This document shows, piece after piece, positions 7,883 through 15,919 of a DNA stretch of 45,336 nucleotides (positions are counted from its first letter, which is position 1; each line of letters opens with the position of its first letter). The stretch is from NCBI GenBank assembly GCA_002238765.1, contig MPMZ01000021.1:1-45336 (forward strand), read 5' to 3'. This stretch comes from Nitrospira sp. bin75. Lineage in GTDB: Bacteria > Nitrospirota > Nitrospiria > Nitrospirales > UBA8639. The notes under the pieces were generated by a model that saw nothing but the letters and a program-made list of their open reading frames with translations, was not told where the DNA came from and did no database searches. A program made the translations under genes and the position numbers.

Positions 7883-8710
7883 TTGCGCCATCTGATTTTG
7901 GCTCTGGAAGCACCCCTGATGGCTTTTGGCGGCGAGACCATTGACGCCCGCGGCGTCATCCGTTGGTTTCCGGCGGCCTCGATGCTGACCGGGCTTTTCG
8001 GCAATGCCCTGGGATGGCGGCGGGAGGAACACGAGCGGCACCCACGGCTTCAAGACCGGCCGGGGGGGGAGGCACACGCGCGGCACCAACGGCTTCAAGC
8101 CCGGCTGGTGTTCGCCGCCCGTATTGATCGGGAACCTGTCGGCAGCTCACGGATGACCGACTTTCAGACTGCCCGGCTCCGTGCCGACGACCGCGGCTGG
8201 ACAACCCGGGGGGCGCCGGAAGGCAGGGGCGGCGCGCCAGGCACCTACAACGCACCGCATCTGCGCTACCGAGACTACTTCGCCGACATGCGGGTGGTCG
8301 TGGCCCTTCGGTTGGAACCCGACGACGAAACGCCCGAGCTGGACGCCTTGGCGTCGGCGCTGCAGGAACCGGAGCGGCCGCTGTTCATCGGGCGCAAGTC
8401 ATGCCTGCCGACGGTGCCGCTGTTCGCGGGCTTCGGCGAAGCGGATACCTGTCTGACGGCTCTGCTCGCCTGGCCCTTGGGCGAGGGCCCCGCCGCCACG
8501 CCGTCATATCCGGAAAATCGGCGTCTCCTGTGGCCCGACGGCGAGGGCAGTGAAAGCGTTACAGCCAGCCACTCCTATCTTCTCACCGACCAACGCAACT
8601 GGCGTACCGGCCTGCACGGCGGCGGGCGCATCGTGTGCGAGGGCGCAGTGTCTCATGACATGTTCGTCCCATCCGCGGGGTCGCCGGGATCTCAGCAAGC
8701 GGGAGGGTAG
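7883..8710 (+). CDS. cas5e: Type I-E Cascade subunit Cas5e (CasD) with internal 15-residue duplication
   Basis: 275 residues from TTG 7883, two bases after the cas7e stop. Cas5e caps the 5' handle of the crRNA. The RRM start (HLILALEAPLMAFGG), GVIRWFPAASMLTGLFGNALGW, and LVFAARIDREP are standard. Between the last two there is a direct 45-bp duplication (units starting at 8024 and 8069) that repeats the ERHPRLQDR-type segment as ARHQRLQAR, an in-frame addition of 15 residues not usual in the family. The rest (GTYNAPHLRYRDYFADMRV, LFIGRKSCLP) is intact. No HNH insertion. The duplicated piece probably lies in a surface loop before the conserved VFAARID strand. Confidence 0.9.
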   Translation: MRHLILALEAPLMAFGGETIDARGVIRWFPAASMLTGLFGNALGWRREEHERHPRLQDRPGGEAHARHQRLQARLVFAARIDREPVGSSRMTDFQTARLRADDRGWTTRGAPEGRGGAPGTYNAPHLRYRDYFADMRVVVALRLEPDDETPELDALASALQEPERPLFIGRKSCLPTVPLFAGFGEADTCLTALLAWPLGEGPAATPSYPENRRLLWPDGEGSESVTASHSYLLTDQRNWRTGLHGGGRIVCEGAVSHDMFVPSAGSPGSQQAGG

Positions 8711-8712
8711 AC

Positions 8713-9438
8713 ATGGCTATGGCGTCACTGCAAATGATTCGGGGCGACGTTAACGTCTCGGAATTGCATCGCTGGATGGGCCAACGACGGTTGGTTGATA
8801 CGGACTACGCCATGCACTGCCTACTCGTCGAGAGTTTCGGTACTGGATTGGCGCCCAAGCCGTTCCGTCTTCTGCTCCCTCGCGCCGGGGGTTGGGGCAC
8901 CCTGTACGGCTATGCGTCCGGTGACGCCGGATCCCTGCGACAAGCGTCCGGCATGTTTGCCTGTCCGCTGCAGTCCCGGATCATTCCTGCGAACAGTCTG
9001 GATGACAAGCCGATGCCGTCGGAATGGCGCCCGGGCAGGCAACTGGGCTTCGAGGTTCGTGTTCGACCCGTTGTGAGGCGTTCCCGCAATGCCGAATGGC
9101 GCCCGGGCAAGGAATGCGACGTATTCCTACTGGAAGCCAACCGCCACGCCAGAGGAGAAATGCCCAACAGCCGGGAGGCCGTCTATATCGACTGGCTCAC
9201 TCGGCAGTTCGAAGTCCGCCGCGGCGCCCGCCTCGTCCCGAATCGGACAAGGATGGTATCCTTCCAGCGCAGCCGCGCCGTCCTAAGGCCTGGCCGTCGC
9301 CATACCGAGGGGCCAGACGCGGTCATGCGGGGTGTCCTGACCATTACGGATGCCGCCGCCTTTTCGAGCTTTCTAGCGCGCGGCATCGGGCGGCACCGCG
9401 CCTACGGCTACGGCATGCTGCTGCTCCGCCCTGCCTGA
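8713..9438 (+). CDS. cas6e: Type I-E crRNA endonuclease Cas6e (CasE)
   Basis: 241 residues from ATG 8713. Cas6e cuts the CRISPR transcript at the base of the repeat hairpin and stays on the crRNA 3' end. The N-terminal motif D31-Y32-A-M-H35 matches the Tyr/His active-site segment of the family, and the glycine-rich loop GIGRHRAYGYGMLLLRP closes the C-terminus. Two copies of an AEWRPGK/SEWRPGR segment (near residues 102 and 131) may be an old internal duplication. It is the last cas gene; cas1 and cas2, which normally follow, are absent, and the degenerate repeats begin 57 bp after its stop. Confidence 0.9.
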   Translation: MAMASLQMIRGDVNVSELHRWMGQRRLVDTDYAMHCLLVESFGTGLAPKPFRLLLPRAGGWGTLYGYASGDAGSLRQASGMFACPLQSRIIPANSLDDKPMPSEWRPGRQLGFEVRVRPVVRRSRNAEWRPGKECDVFLLEANRHARGEMPNSREAVYIDWLTRQFEVRRGARLVPNRTRMVSFQRSRAVLRPGRRHTEGPDAVMRGVLTITDAAAFSSFLARGIGRHRAYGYGMLLLRPA

Positions 9439-9494
9439 CAGGGATGCCGAGTGTTCTGGTGCACGTCTGGTCCGCAGCGGTATGAACGTGCACC

Positions 9495-9643
9495 CACTGC
9501 CCCGTACGCGCGGGGATAGACCTTCACAAGTGCCACCTTCCAGACCAGGTTGGGAGGTTCCCCCGTCTGTGCGGGGATAGTCCTGTCTGTCATCGTCGGA
9601 TACGTAAGGTCCCGGCATTTCCCCGCTCACGCGGGGACAACAT
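9495..9643 (+). CRISPR. Mini-array of three degenerate type I-E repeats (two spacers)
   Basis: Three 28-nt units at 9495-9522, 9556-9583 and 9616-9643 share the I-E core: CCCCG, 4-6 variable bases, then CGGGGA, followed by TAGACC, TAGTCC or CAACAT. Register is 61 then 60 bp, the I-E period, giving spacers of 33 (9523-9555) and 32 nt (9584-9615). The stem-forming halves are kept in all three while loop and flanking bases differ, unlike a live array with identical repeats. Orientation matches the cas operon. No further unit is visible towards the transposon end at 9783. Read as a relic or highly diverged array whose hairpins Cas6e might still bind. Confidence 0.75.
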
Positions 9644-9782
9644 TTCGACTGTCGAGCGGGCGCGGGTCGGCAGGCGTATCAACGGCAGACCGAGAAGCGC
9701 ACGGCGGAGACGTCCCTCGTTTTCTCCTTGCCACTTGTGGCCGAGGGCGCCAGGTTTGACGCTTGTCGACTACGGCCTTCAT
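9644..9782. other. Spacer DNA between the array and the transposon
   Basis: No gene, repeat or terminator found. The last five bases, TTCAT (9778-9782), are the expected left copy of the target duplication made by the transposon. If so, the same five bases should follow position 45336. Confidence 0.5.
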
Positions 9783-9820
9783 CGGGTCGGTTGCGGATGG
9801 GGGCGAAATGACACTCTAAG
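9783..9820 (+). repeat. Left 38-bp terminal inverted repeat, transposon copy 1
   Basis: Begins CGGGTCGGTTGCGGATGG and ends ACACTCTAAG; it is the exact reverse complement of 13554-13591. The length of 38 bp is standard for the Tn3 family. Confidence 0.95.
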
Positions 9821-9826
9821 GGCAAG

Positions 9827-12715
9827 TCAACGCCTTTTTGACCACCTGTATTCGCCGTTGATCAGGAGATGTCCCCATCCGAGGGGTGAAGTGTGCGGCA
9901 GGAGCTCGGGGTCAACGGGTAGGCCGGCGCGCCTTCGCCTGGCGACTGCTTCACCCAGGCGGGCGGTGTTCCAGTAGATGACGATGGCGGCCAACAGGTT
10001 GAGGCCTGCCATGCGGTAGTGCTGACCCTCCGTGCTGCGGTCCCTGATCTCTCCCTGGCGTCCGATGCGGAGGGCATTCTTCAGGGCGTGGTGGGACTCC
10101 CCCTTGTTGAGTCCGATCTGGGCTCGCCGCTGCATGGCCGGATCCAGGGCCCAGTCGATCATGAAGAGGGTGCGCTCGATGCGGCCGACTTCACGCAGCG
10201 CCGTGGCGAGGTCGTTTCGGCGCGGATAGGCGGCCAGCTTGCGCAGGATCAGGCTGGGAGCAACCGTCCCCGCGGCCAGGGTCGCGCCGAGCCGCAGGAT
10301 GTCGGGCCAGTTCGAGGCGATCAGCGACTGGCGCAGCTTGCCGCCGATGAGGCCGCGCAGTTCCCTCGGGCAGGCGGCGGGATCGAAGAGATAGATACGC
10401 TTGGAGGGCAGGTCGCGGATGCGCGGCACGAAGCGGTAGCCCAGGATCGAAGTGACGGCGAAGACGTGGTCGGTGAAACCGCCGGTGTCGGCGTACTGCT
10501 CGCGGATGTGGCGACCGGTCTCGTTCATCAGCAGGCCGTCCAGGATGTAGGGCGCCTCGCCCGCTGTTGCCGGAATGATCTGGGTGGCGAAGGGCCCGAA
10601 ACGGTCCGACACGTGGGTGTAGGCCTTGAGTCCGGGCTCGTTTCCGTACCTGGCATTGACCAGGTTCATGGCCTCGCCCTGGCGCGTTGTCGGAAAGAAC
10701 TGGCCGTCGCTCGACGCGGTGGTCCCCGGGCCCCAGAACTTGGCCATGGGGAGTCTGGCTTGTGCCTCGATGACCATTTCCAGGGCACGGGCGAAAGCGT
10801 TGCCTTCGACGTGCCAGCGTGAGAGCCGCATGAGTTCCCAGTAGTCGTGGGTGTTGGTGGAGTCGGCCATCTTGCCGAGACTGAGGTTGATGCCTTCGGC
10901 CAGGAGGACGTTGAGGAGGCCGATCCTGTCCCTGCAGGGGGCTCCGGTGCGCAGGTGAACGAAGGCGTCCGTGAAGCCGACCTCGGCATCGACCTCCATG
11001 AGGAGGTCGGTGATGCGCGTCTCCGGGAGGCGCTTGTAGAGATCGAGGATGAGCTCGTCGGCTCCTTCCGGTGTGTCGGCGGTGAGCCGGTCGATGTTGA
11101 GACCGCCGTCGCGAATGACGCCGCCAGGGATGGCTCCGGTCCGCGCCGCCTTGGTTAGTCTGTCCAGTCCGTATGTCATCCACGCCTGACGGTCGGCCAG
11201 CCACACGCCGGCGTCGAGCGGCACGGCCAATGCGGCATTGCTCGTTGTGGTCGGCAGCGGCACCAGTGCCCGCGTCGGGTCGCTGTGGCGCCGTGAGCGC
11301 GGCAGCCAGATGTCGCCGGACCGGAAGCCGTCGCGCAGGTGGGACAGGACGGCCACCTCCCAGAGCCGCTTGTCGCCCTTGGGCTGCGCATCGAGATGCC
11401 GGTGCCACTTGGAAGTCGGACGCAGAAAGGTTCTTGGATTGTCGTGGCTGTGGCCGTCACGGATCAGGCCGGCGGCCTCCCGTAGAGGTTTTGCAACCGG
11501 GGCGCCCTGGATATCGAGGGCCCGCAGCATGCGCGGGGCGTAGCGCCGGAGGCGTCCGTATCCCTGCGTCACGTGGGCGAGCGGGTCGTTCGAAATGGTG
11601 TCGGTCAGACGTTCGGCCACGGCCACCAGGTCCTGAAGCCCATCCCAGCCGAGCTTGCCCGGCACGGCCTGTGCGAGCATGGCGGGTTGATGCCTGGCCT
11701 CGAGCAGTGCCTGCCCGAGATCAGCGAAGGACCTGAGGGTACGGCGAACCGTTGTCCTGGCGTCAGCAATACGGGCGTCACAGATCTTTTCTGCCTCCCG
11801 CCAGGTCCTGCCGACGATGCGGTCATGGGTCTCGACGAGAGTGTCAGCGAGAGCGGCCTGCCATTCCACGACACACACCGCCAGGATGGCCAGGCGCCGG
11901 TTGTCCAGCATCTCGCGCAGGCCGTCGGCGAAGTGTCGTTCCCCCTGTCTTCTCAGGCGGGCGACGCGGTGGGCGGGGAGGTCTTCGAGGATCTGTTCGG
12001 AGAGACCGAGGCTTTGCAGAAACTCCAGGCGCTCCAGCAGGCGTCCGGCGGCAGCGGCATTGTTGCCCGGTTCGGACTGCCGTAGCCAGACGAAGCGCGT
12101 CGTGCGGTTTTCCAGCGTTTCCGTAAGCAGGCTGTCGAGAGCCATTCGTGTGGCGGCGTCGAGACGGCCGGCGATTTTTTCCTCGATTCGCCGCTCGGCT
12201 GCCACGGCAGCGTCGGCGCACAGGCGTTCGAGTGTTGTGACCGCAGGCAGGATGACCTGCCTTATTTGGCATTCCTCGACGAAGCGTCTTGCCAGCTCTT
12301 CGTTGGAGCGCGCTTCCTCGGCCTGCCCGTCCAGCCAGGACCTCAGGTCCCTGGCCGTGCGTCCGGCGAACGGGCGGTATCCGTAGATCGAGCGTAGCGC
12401 CGTCATGTGTTCCTGGCGCGTCTGCCGGCGCGCTGCATAGGGCAGCAGGGACTCCACGACGATGCCCAGCTGGGCGCCGATGAAGGCCACGACCGCCGAC
12501 GGAATCAGTTCGCCGGGCTGCAGCACGCGACCGGGATAACGCAGGGCGCAGAGCTGAAGGGCGAAGCCGAGGCGGTTTTCGTCACGCCGACGCCGGCCGA
12601 TGTATTCCAGGTCGTCGTCGGCCAGGGTGTAGTGCCTCCTTAGCGACGGCTCGTCGGTTGGCAGATCGAACAAGGCGGACCGCTGCCGGTCCGTGAGAAC
12701 GGTTCGTCGGGGCAT
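9827..12715 (-). CDS. tnpA: Tn3-family transposase TnpA, copy 1
   Basis: 962 residues, the usual size for Tn3 transposases, which join transposon ends to a target by replicative transposition and leave a cointegrate. The start is taken at ATG 12715 (MPRRTVLTDRQRSALFDLPT), the conserved N-terminus; the frame is open 46 codons further but that part is not family-like. Visible family segments include HYTLADDDLEYIGRRRRDEN, LGFALQLCALRYPGR, the DDE-domain piece DGQFFPTTRQGEAMNLVNAR and the C-terminal GLNKGESHHALKNALRIGRQ and GLNLLAAIVIYWNTARL. The stop lies 6 bp inside the left inverted repeat. It is probably co-transcribed with tnpR, 43 bp upstream. Confidence 0.95.
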   Translation of the reverse strand: MPRRTVLTDRQRSALFDLPTDEPSLRRHYTLADDDLEYIGRRRRDENRLGFALQLCALRYPGRVLQPGELIPSAVVAFIGAQLGIVVESLLPYAARRQTRQEHMTALRSIYGYRPFAGRTARDLRSWLDGQAEEARSNEELARRFVEECQIRQVILPAVTTLERLCADAAVAAERRIEEKIAGRLDAATRMALDSLLTETLENRTTRFVWLRQSEPGNNAAAAGRLLERLEFLQSLGLSEQILEDLPAHRVARLRRQGERHFADGLREMLDNRRLAILAVCVVEWQAALADTLVETHDRIVGRTWREAEKICDARIADARTTVRRTLRSFADLGQALLEARHQPAMLAQAVPGKLGWDGLQDLVAVAERLTDTISNDPLAHVTQGYGRLRRYAPRMLRALDIQGAPVAKPLREAAGLIRDGHSHDNPRTFLRPTSKWHRHLDAQPKGDKRLWEVAVLSHLRDGFRSGDIWLPRSRRHSDPTRALVPLPTTTSNAALAVPLDAGVWLADRQAWMTYGLDRLTKAARTGAIPGGVIRDGGLNIDRLTADTPEGADELILDLYKRLPETRITDLLMEVDAEVGFTDAFVHLRTGAPCRDRIGLLNVLLAEGINLSLGKMADSTNTHDYWELMRLSRWHVEGNAFARALEMVIEAQARLPMAKFWGPGTTASSDGQFFPTTRQGEAMNLVNARYGNEPGLKAYTHVSDRFGPFATQIIPATAGEAPYILDGLLMNETGRHIREQYADTGGFTDHVFAVTSILGYRFVPRIRDLPSKRIYLFDPAACPRELRGLIGGKLRQSLIASNWPDILRLGATLAAGTVAPSLILRKLAAYPRRNDLATALREVGRIERTLFMIDWALDPAMQRRAQIGLNKGESHHALKNALRIGRQGEIRDRSTEGQHYRMAGLNLLAAIVIYWNTARLGEAVARRRRAGLPVDPELLPHTSPLGWGHLLINGEYRWSKRR

Positions 12716-12758
12716 GGTCGGCTCAGTTCCAGAAAGGGGTTGGATGAGGGAGATGGGA

Positions 12759-13358
12759 TCAGGCGTCAAGAAGCCGTATGCCCGGCTCCTTGAGTGTCCC
12801 GTCGGCGTGCAGGTAGTGGTAGAGCGTGCTCGCGGGGATGCTGCCGAGTTCACGGCAGATATCGGGTATCGAGCGTGTCTGGTCGGCCATGAGGGTTTGG
12901 GCGTAGCGCAGCTTCTCAGGGGTCATGACGCGGGGACGGCCGCCTTTGCGTCCACGCGCCCGTGCAGCCTTGACGCCCTCGCGGATGCGCTGGCGGATGA
13001 CGTTGCGCTCCATCTCCGCGAAGGCTGCCTGGATCTGCAGGAAGGCACGGCCCGCCGGCTCGGTGGTGTCCATCGGCGAATTGAGGGCGCGGAATCCGAT
13101 GCCGCGGTGGTCGAGTTCGTCGATCAAGGCGATGAGCTCACCCGCCCGGCGGCCCAGGCGGTCGAGGTCGAGGACGACCAGGACGTCGTCCTTGCGCAGG
13201 TAATCCAGACAGGCGGCCAGTTCCGGTCGATGGGAGGCTCCGGAAGCGCGGTCCTCGAATACGCGCTCGCACCCGGCGTCGTTCAGGGCATCGAGTTGGC
13301 GGTCGAGTACCTGACGGCCTTCGGCAGTGGATACCCGGGCGTAGCCAATGAGTCCCAT
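12759..13358 (-). CDS. tnpR: Serine recombinase (resolvase) TnpR, copy 1
   Basis: 199 residues. Small serine recombinases resolve Tn3 cointegrates at res through a 5'-phosphoserine. Ser10 sits in GYARVSTAEG; LDRLGRR near residue 80, FAEMERNVIRQRIREGVKAA and the hinge before a C-terminal helix-turn-helix (IPDICRELGSIPASTLYHYL) are all in place. No defect is visible in the protein, so failure to resolve the present structure would have to come from res, expression or recency. It is transcribed first, then tnpA, both away from the right end. Confidence 0.93.
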   Translation of the reverse strand: MGLIGYARVSTAEGRQVLDRQLDALNDAGCERVFEDRASGASHRPELAACLDYLRKDDVLVVLDLDRLGRRAGELIALIDELDHRGIGFRALNSPMDTTEPAGRAFLQIQAAFAEMERNVIRQRIREGVKAARARGRKGGRPRVMTPEKLRYAQTLMADQTRSIPDICRELGSIPASTLYHYLHADGTLKEPGIRLLDA

Positions 13359-13553
13359 GGGATGATGTCCTCTCGGTCTCGAAAAAGATGTTCTGAGGAC
13401 ATTCTATCGTAAAAAGATAACTTCTGGGTTGTCGTGAGAATTTGGCGGCAGAAAGCCAATCGTGGCAGCGTATCGCGGCGGGTTACGACAAAGTAGTGAT
13501 ATTCGTGGATGCGAAGGCGAGGTTATGAGGGAGTGGTGAGAGGGCCTCGGGCG
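13359..13553. promoter_or_regulatory. Putative res site and tnpR promoter, copy 1
   Basis: The 195 bp between the tnpR start and the right terminal repeat hold no gene. They include an inverted pair ATGTCCTC / GAGGACAT (13365-13372 and 13395-13402) just before tnpR and an AT-rich stretch (TTCTATCGTAAAAAGATAAC), as expected for resolvase subsites. A 30-bp stretch at 13486-13515 recurs outside the transposon at 16571-16600 (26 of 30 bases). Confidence 0.55.
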
Positions 13554-13591
13554 CTTAGAGTGTCATTTCGCCCCCATCCGCAACCGACCCG
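13554..13591 (-). repeat. Right 38-bp terminal inverted repeat, transposon copy 1
   Basis: Exact reverse complement of 9783-9820; it ends CAACCGACCCG and abuts CATTA of the methyltransferase gene. Confidence 0.95.
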
Positions 13592-13596
13592 CATTA
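13592..13596 (+). repeat. Target-site duplication CATTA, right side of copy 1
   Basis: CATTA here equals CATTA at 41523-41527, left of copy 2. These are the two halves of the 5-bp duplication made when the transposon entered the methyltransferase gene. Confidence 0.85.
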
Positions 13597-14596
13597 CTTG
13601 AAAATGCTGATGGATGCGGTATTCGGGAGACAGCAGTTCAGAAACGAAATCACTTGGCAACGGACGGAAAGCCACAACACGGCTGATCGGTACGGCAACG
13701 TTGCCGATATTCTGTTGTACTACTCAAAGTCCGACAAGCCGACGTGGAACACCCAGCATCAACCTTACGGAACGGCTCAAATGAGCCGCTTCCGGCATGT
13801 AGACGCCGACGGACGGCGCTACAAACTGGAGAACCTGACGGCGCCACGCCCTGATTCCGATTCGGGCAAGTTTGAGTGGCGCGGCACCACTCCCGGCCCC
13901 ACACGCGGCTGGGGTTACAAGCGCGAACAACTTGAAGCATGGTGGGCAGAAGGACGTATTCAGGTGAAAAAGGATGGGACGCCGCGCATGGATGGGCTGA
14001 AAAACTACCTTGATGAAGCAGAAGGTAAGCCCCTTCAGAATATCTGGACCGATATCACAAGGGTATCGAATACGTCATCTGAGCGCGTCGGCTATCCCAC
14101 CCAAAAGCCCTTGGCCCTACTCGATCGTATTATCAGGACGTCCAGCGACGAAGGCGACATGGTGCTTGACCCGTTTTGCGGCTGTGCCACCGCCTGCGTC
14201 GCCGCCGACCGCCTCGGCAGGCAATGGGTCGGCATCGACCTTTCTCCCCTCGCGGGCCGGCTCGTCGAGACGCGCATGCGACGAGAAGGCGCCCTGCTGT
14301 TCAAGGCGATGCGCCGAGACGACATCCCACAACGCACCGACGTTGCGAGCCTGCCGAACTACCGCACGCACAAGCACACTCTGTACGGCAAGCAGGAAGG
14401 GAATTGCACCGGATGCCGTACGCACTTCCCGTTTCGTAACCTCACGATTGACCACGTGGTACCGCAGGCAAAGGGCGGCACGAATCACTCGGACAATTTG
14501 CAGTTGCTGTGCGGGGCATGTAATTCGATGAAGGGAACAGGCACGCAGGAGGAATTGATTGCGAAGCTGATAGCGGAGGGTATCAGGGTGGCATGA
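13592..14596 (+). pseudogene. 3' part of a split DNA methyltransferase-HNH fusion gene
   Basis: This encodes residues 131-462 of a protein whose first 130 residues are at 41139-41527. The N-terminal edge (LKMLMDAVFGRQQFRNEITW) continues the HCDCTASHY end of the other half, as in intact site-specific N6-adenine/N4-cytosine methylases. The AdoMet motif DPFCGCATA (residue 321 of the restored protein) lies after the catalytic motif, giving the beta-class order. After about residue 395 comes an HNH domain: C400-x2-C403, D415-H416, and LLCGACNSMKG. A methylase and an HNH nuclease in one chain suggests a single-protein modification/restriction enzyme, but the target is unknown. In the window it is inactive because the gene is cut by the transposon. 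Confidence 0.9.
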
Positions 14597-14684
14597 GAGT
14601 CGCCGAGCCAATGCGCAAGGTGTTCTGCAGAATGTGAAGGAACCATTTCTCAGTCCGACAAACACATCTTCAGATCTCGTTACT

Positions 14685-15255
14685 TGTAGCAGCTTGAGAA
14701 CATCGGAAGCCGGGCGCGAGATCATCGCGATTTTTGGCTCACATTAACTGAGACTATATTTTGGTCCCGGCTCAAATTAAATGAGAATGAGCCCACATTA
14801 TGTGAGACGGACTCACGTTCGTGAGAATGAAGTCGGAGCCGGTGGGATCAAGCGTTGCGGGATCCCTTCATGGGCTATTCCCTGCGGCCAAGGCCGTCCT
14901 GATGCTGCGTCGTCTTCGGCGCTGCCAGAATAGATAGGATCGTATTCGAAATCTGGCAGAGTTTTGTGCGACGGATTTTCTTTCGGGAATGGGTGGTCTC
15001 CGTGGCCTCCGCAGGAGGCATCCGAAAATCCCTCGTTTACTTTGTGGAAGGGGGCGGCATAGCGTGGAGGGAGACAACAGATCAAGCGGCGCCAGGCGGG
15101 CACTCGGTGTCATTCTCAACAAGGTGAGCCCGTCTCAGATAATCTGCGCTCATTCTCAGATAATGTGAGCCGAGGCACCGTTTCATTCTCAAATAATCTG
15201 AGCCCAAAACGTCGCTGTTCTCAAGCACAACGCCGGATGTTCTCAAGTCGCTACA
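14685..15255. mobile_element. MITE-like remnant with long, iterated terminal inverted repeats (IS21-like)
   Basis: 571 bp with imperfect ends: left TGTAGCAGCTTGAGAACATC, right its near reverse complement (GATGTTCTCAAGTCGCTACA). Each end has about 145 bp of inverted similarity holding repeated boxes of the type CTCA-N-ATTA-NN-TGAGA: left at about 14739, 14771, 14793 and 14812; right at about 15113, 15133, 15154 and 15187. Multiple terminal binding boxes and a 5'-TGT end are characteristic of IS21-type elements. The 280-bp interior has no transposase, so this is an internally deleted derivative. It abuts the truncated IS110 gene on its right. Confidence 0.55.
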
Positions 15256-15256
15256 G

Positions 15257-15601
15257 GTACCCAGCGAACGCTCCTCGGGTGGACGTCGACGAGGCGACGG
15301 GATTACCAAGACGGGTAACGGGCATGCACGTCGGGTGCTGGTCGAAGCAGCCTGGAGCTACCGGTTCCCGGCACGCAAGACCGCGCACTTGCGGCGCAAG
15401 GCGGACGCGGCACCGCCTGCTGCCCAAGCCATTGCCTGGGCGGCGCAGAAGCGCCTGTGTGGGCGCTACCGGCATCTATATCACGCGGGCATGGCGAAGT
15501 GTCAGATTACCACCGCGGTGGCCCGTGAGTTGGTGGGATTTATCTGGGCGATAGCCTGCGAGGTAATGGGCCGGCCGCAGGTGACACGGGCCCTGATCTG
15601 A
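15257..15601 (+). pseudogene. IS110-family transposase, C-terminal fragment
   Basis: About 114 residues: VPSERSSGGRRRGDGITKTG, then NGHARRVLVEAAWSYRFPAR and AVARELVGFIWAIACEVMGR, which is the C-terminal Transposase_20 portion of IS110 DEDD transposases, including the conserved Ser-containing PSE-SSG segment. The N-terminal RuvC-like DEDD part is missing; the break coincides with the right end of the MITE-like element. No start codon. The following 270 bp (15602-15876) is probably the trailing non-coding part of that IS and contains no gene. Confidence 0.8.
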
Positions 15602-15876
15602 ACGCCAGGCCGTCGTCTGGTGCGATGCTTGGGGTCAGGGCGTGGCAGGCCGGTGAGGAGAACCCTCGGTTACTCTACGAGAGGCCCGGTTAAACCAAGC
15701 CAACCCACGCGCTTAGAGAGAGGCAGCTCCGCGACGAAGTGAAGTCAGGTGGTAACCAACCCACGAATATCAGTTTGATCCACCGTCGCAAATCATGCCG
15801 ACCGCACCCTGATTCCAGCATCTCGAGAAAAGCGATCCCCATGATTGTCGGTTGACAAGGTCAATCCATATCAGAG

Positions 15877-15907
15877 TAATTCTGTGTACAAACCTTGCGA
15901 TGACGCC
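15877..15907 (+). repeat. Dispersed 31-bp repeat, copy A
   Basis: One of five copies of a 31-bp unit with the core TACAAACCTTGCGATGACGCC split as TACAAACCTT + GCGATGACGCC and a 5' TAATTCTG. Other copies: 20154-20184, 29475-29505 (reverse), 29864-29894 and 40011-40041. Confidence 0.75.
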
Positions 15908-15919
15908 TGCATGGGGGCG

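Larger units (their letters stand above)
9783..13591 (-). mobile_element. Tn3-family transposon, copy 1 (complete)
   Basis: 3809 bp bounded by perfect 38-bp inverted repeats (left 9783-9820 starting CGGGTCGGTT, right 13554-13591 ending AACCGACCCG). It encodes, on the minus strand, a serine resolvase and a 962-residue Tn3-type transposase, with a res-like region between tnpR and the right end. There is no cargo gene. Every encoded frame is the same in the second copy 31745 bp downstream. The 5 bp on the right, CATTA, match the 5 bp left of copy 2, not the 5 bp left of this copy (TTCAT), which is the signature of a cointegrate rather than of two independent insertions. Confidence 0.95.

Noticed and set aside
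7883-8710. HNH-Cascade variant (HNH inserted in Cas5 or Cas8)
   Set aside because: No HNH motif in cas5e or cas8e; the extra sequence in cas5e is a 15-residue tandem duplication.
9644-9782. Fourth CRISPR repeat
   Set aside because: At the expected register (about 9692) no CCCCG/CGGGG stem is present.
10019-12386. Several long plus-strand frames opposite tnpA (and their copies at 41764-44131)
   Set aside because: Shadows of the transposase gene; no start signals or family likeness.
4497-13591. CRISPR-associated transposon (Tn7-like CAST)
   Set aside because: The Cas3-less Cascade lies beside a transposon, but that is a plain Tn3 element (TnpA plus resolvase). There is no TnsA/B/C or TniQ, and the transposon carries no cas gene between its ends.
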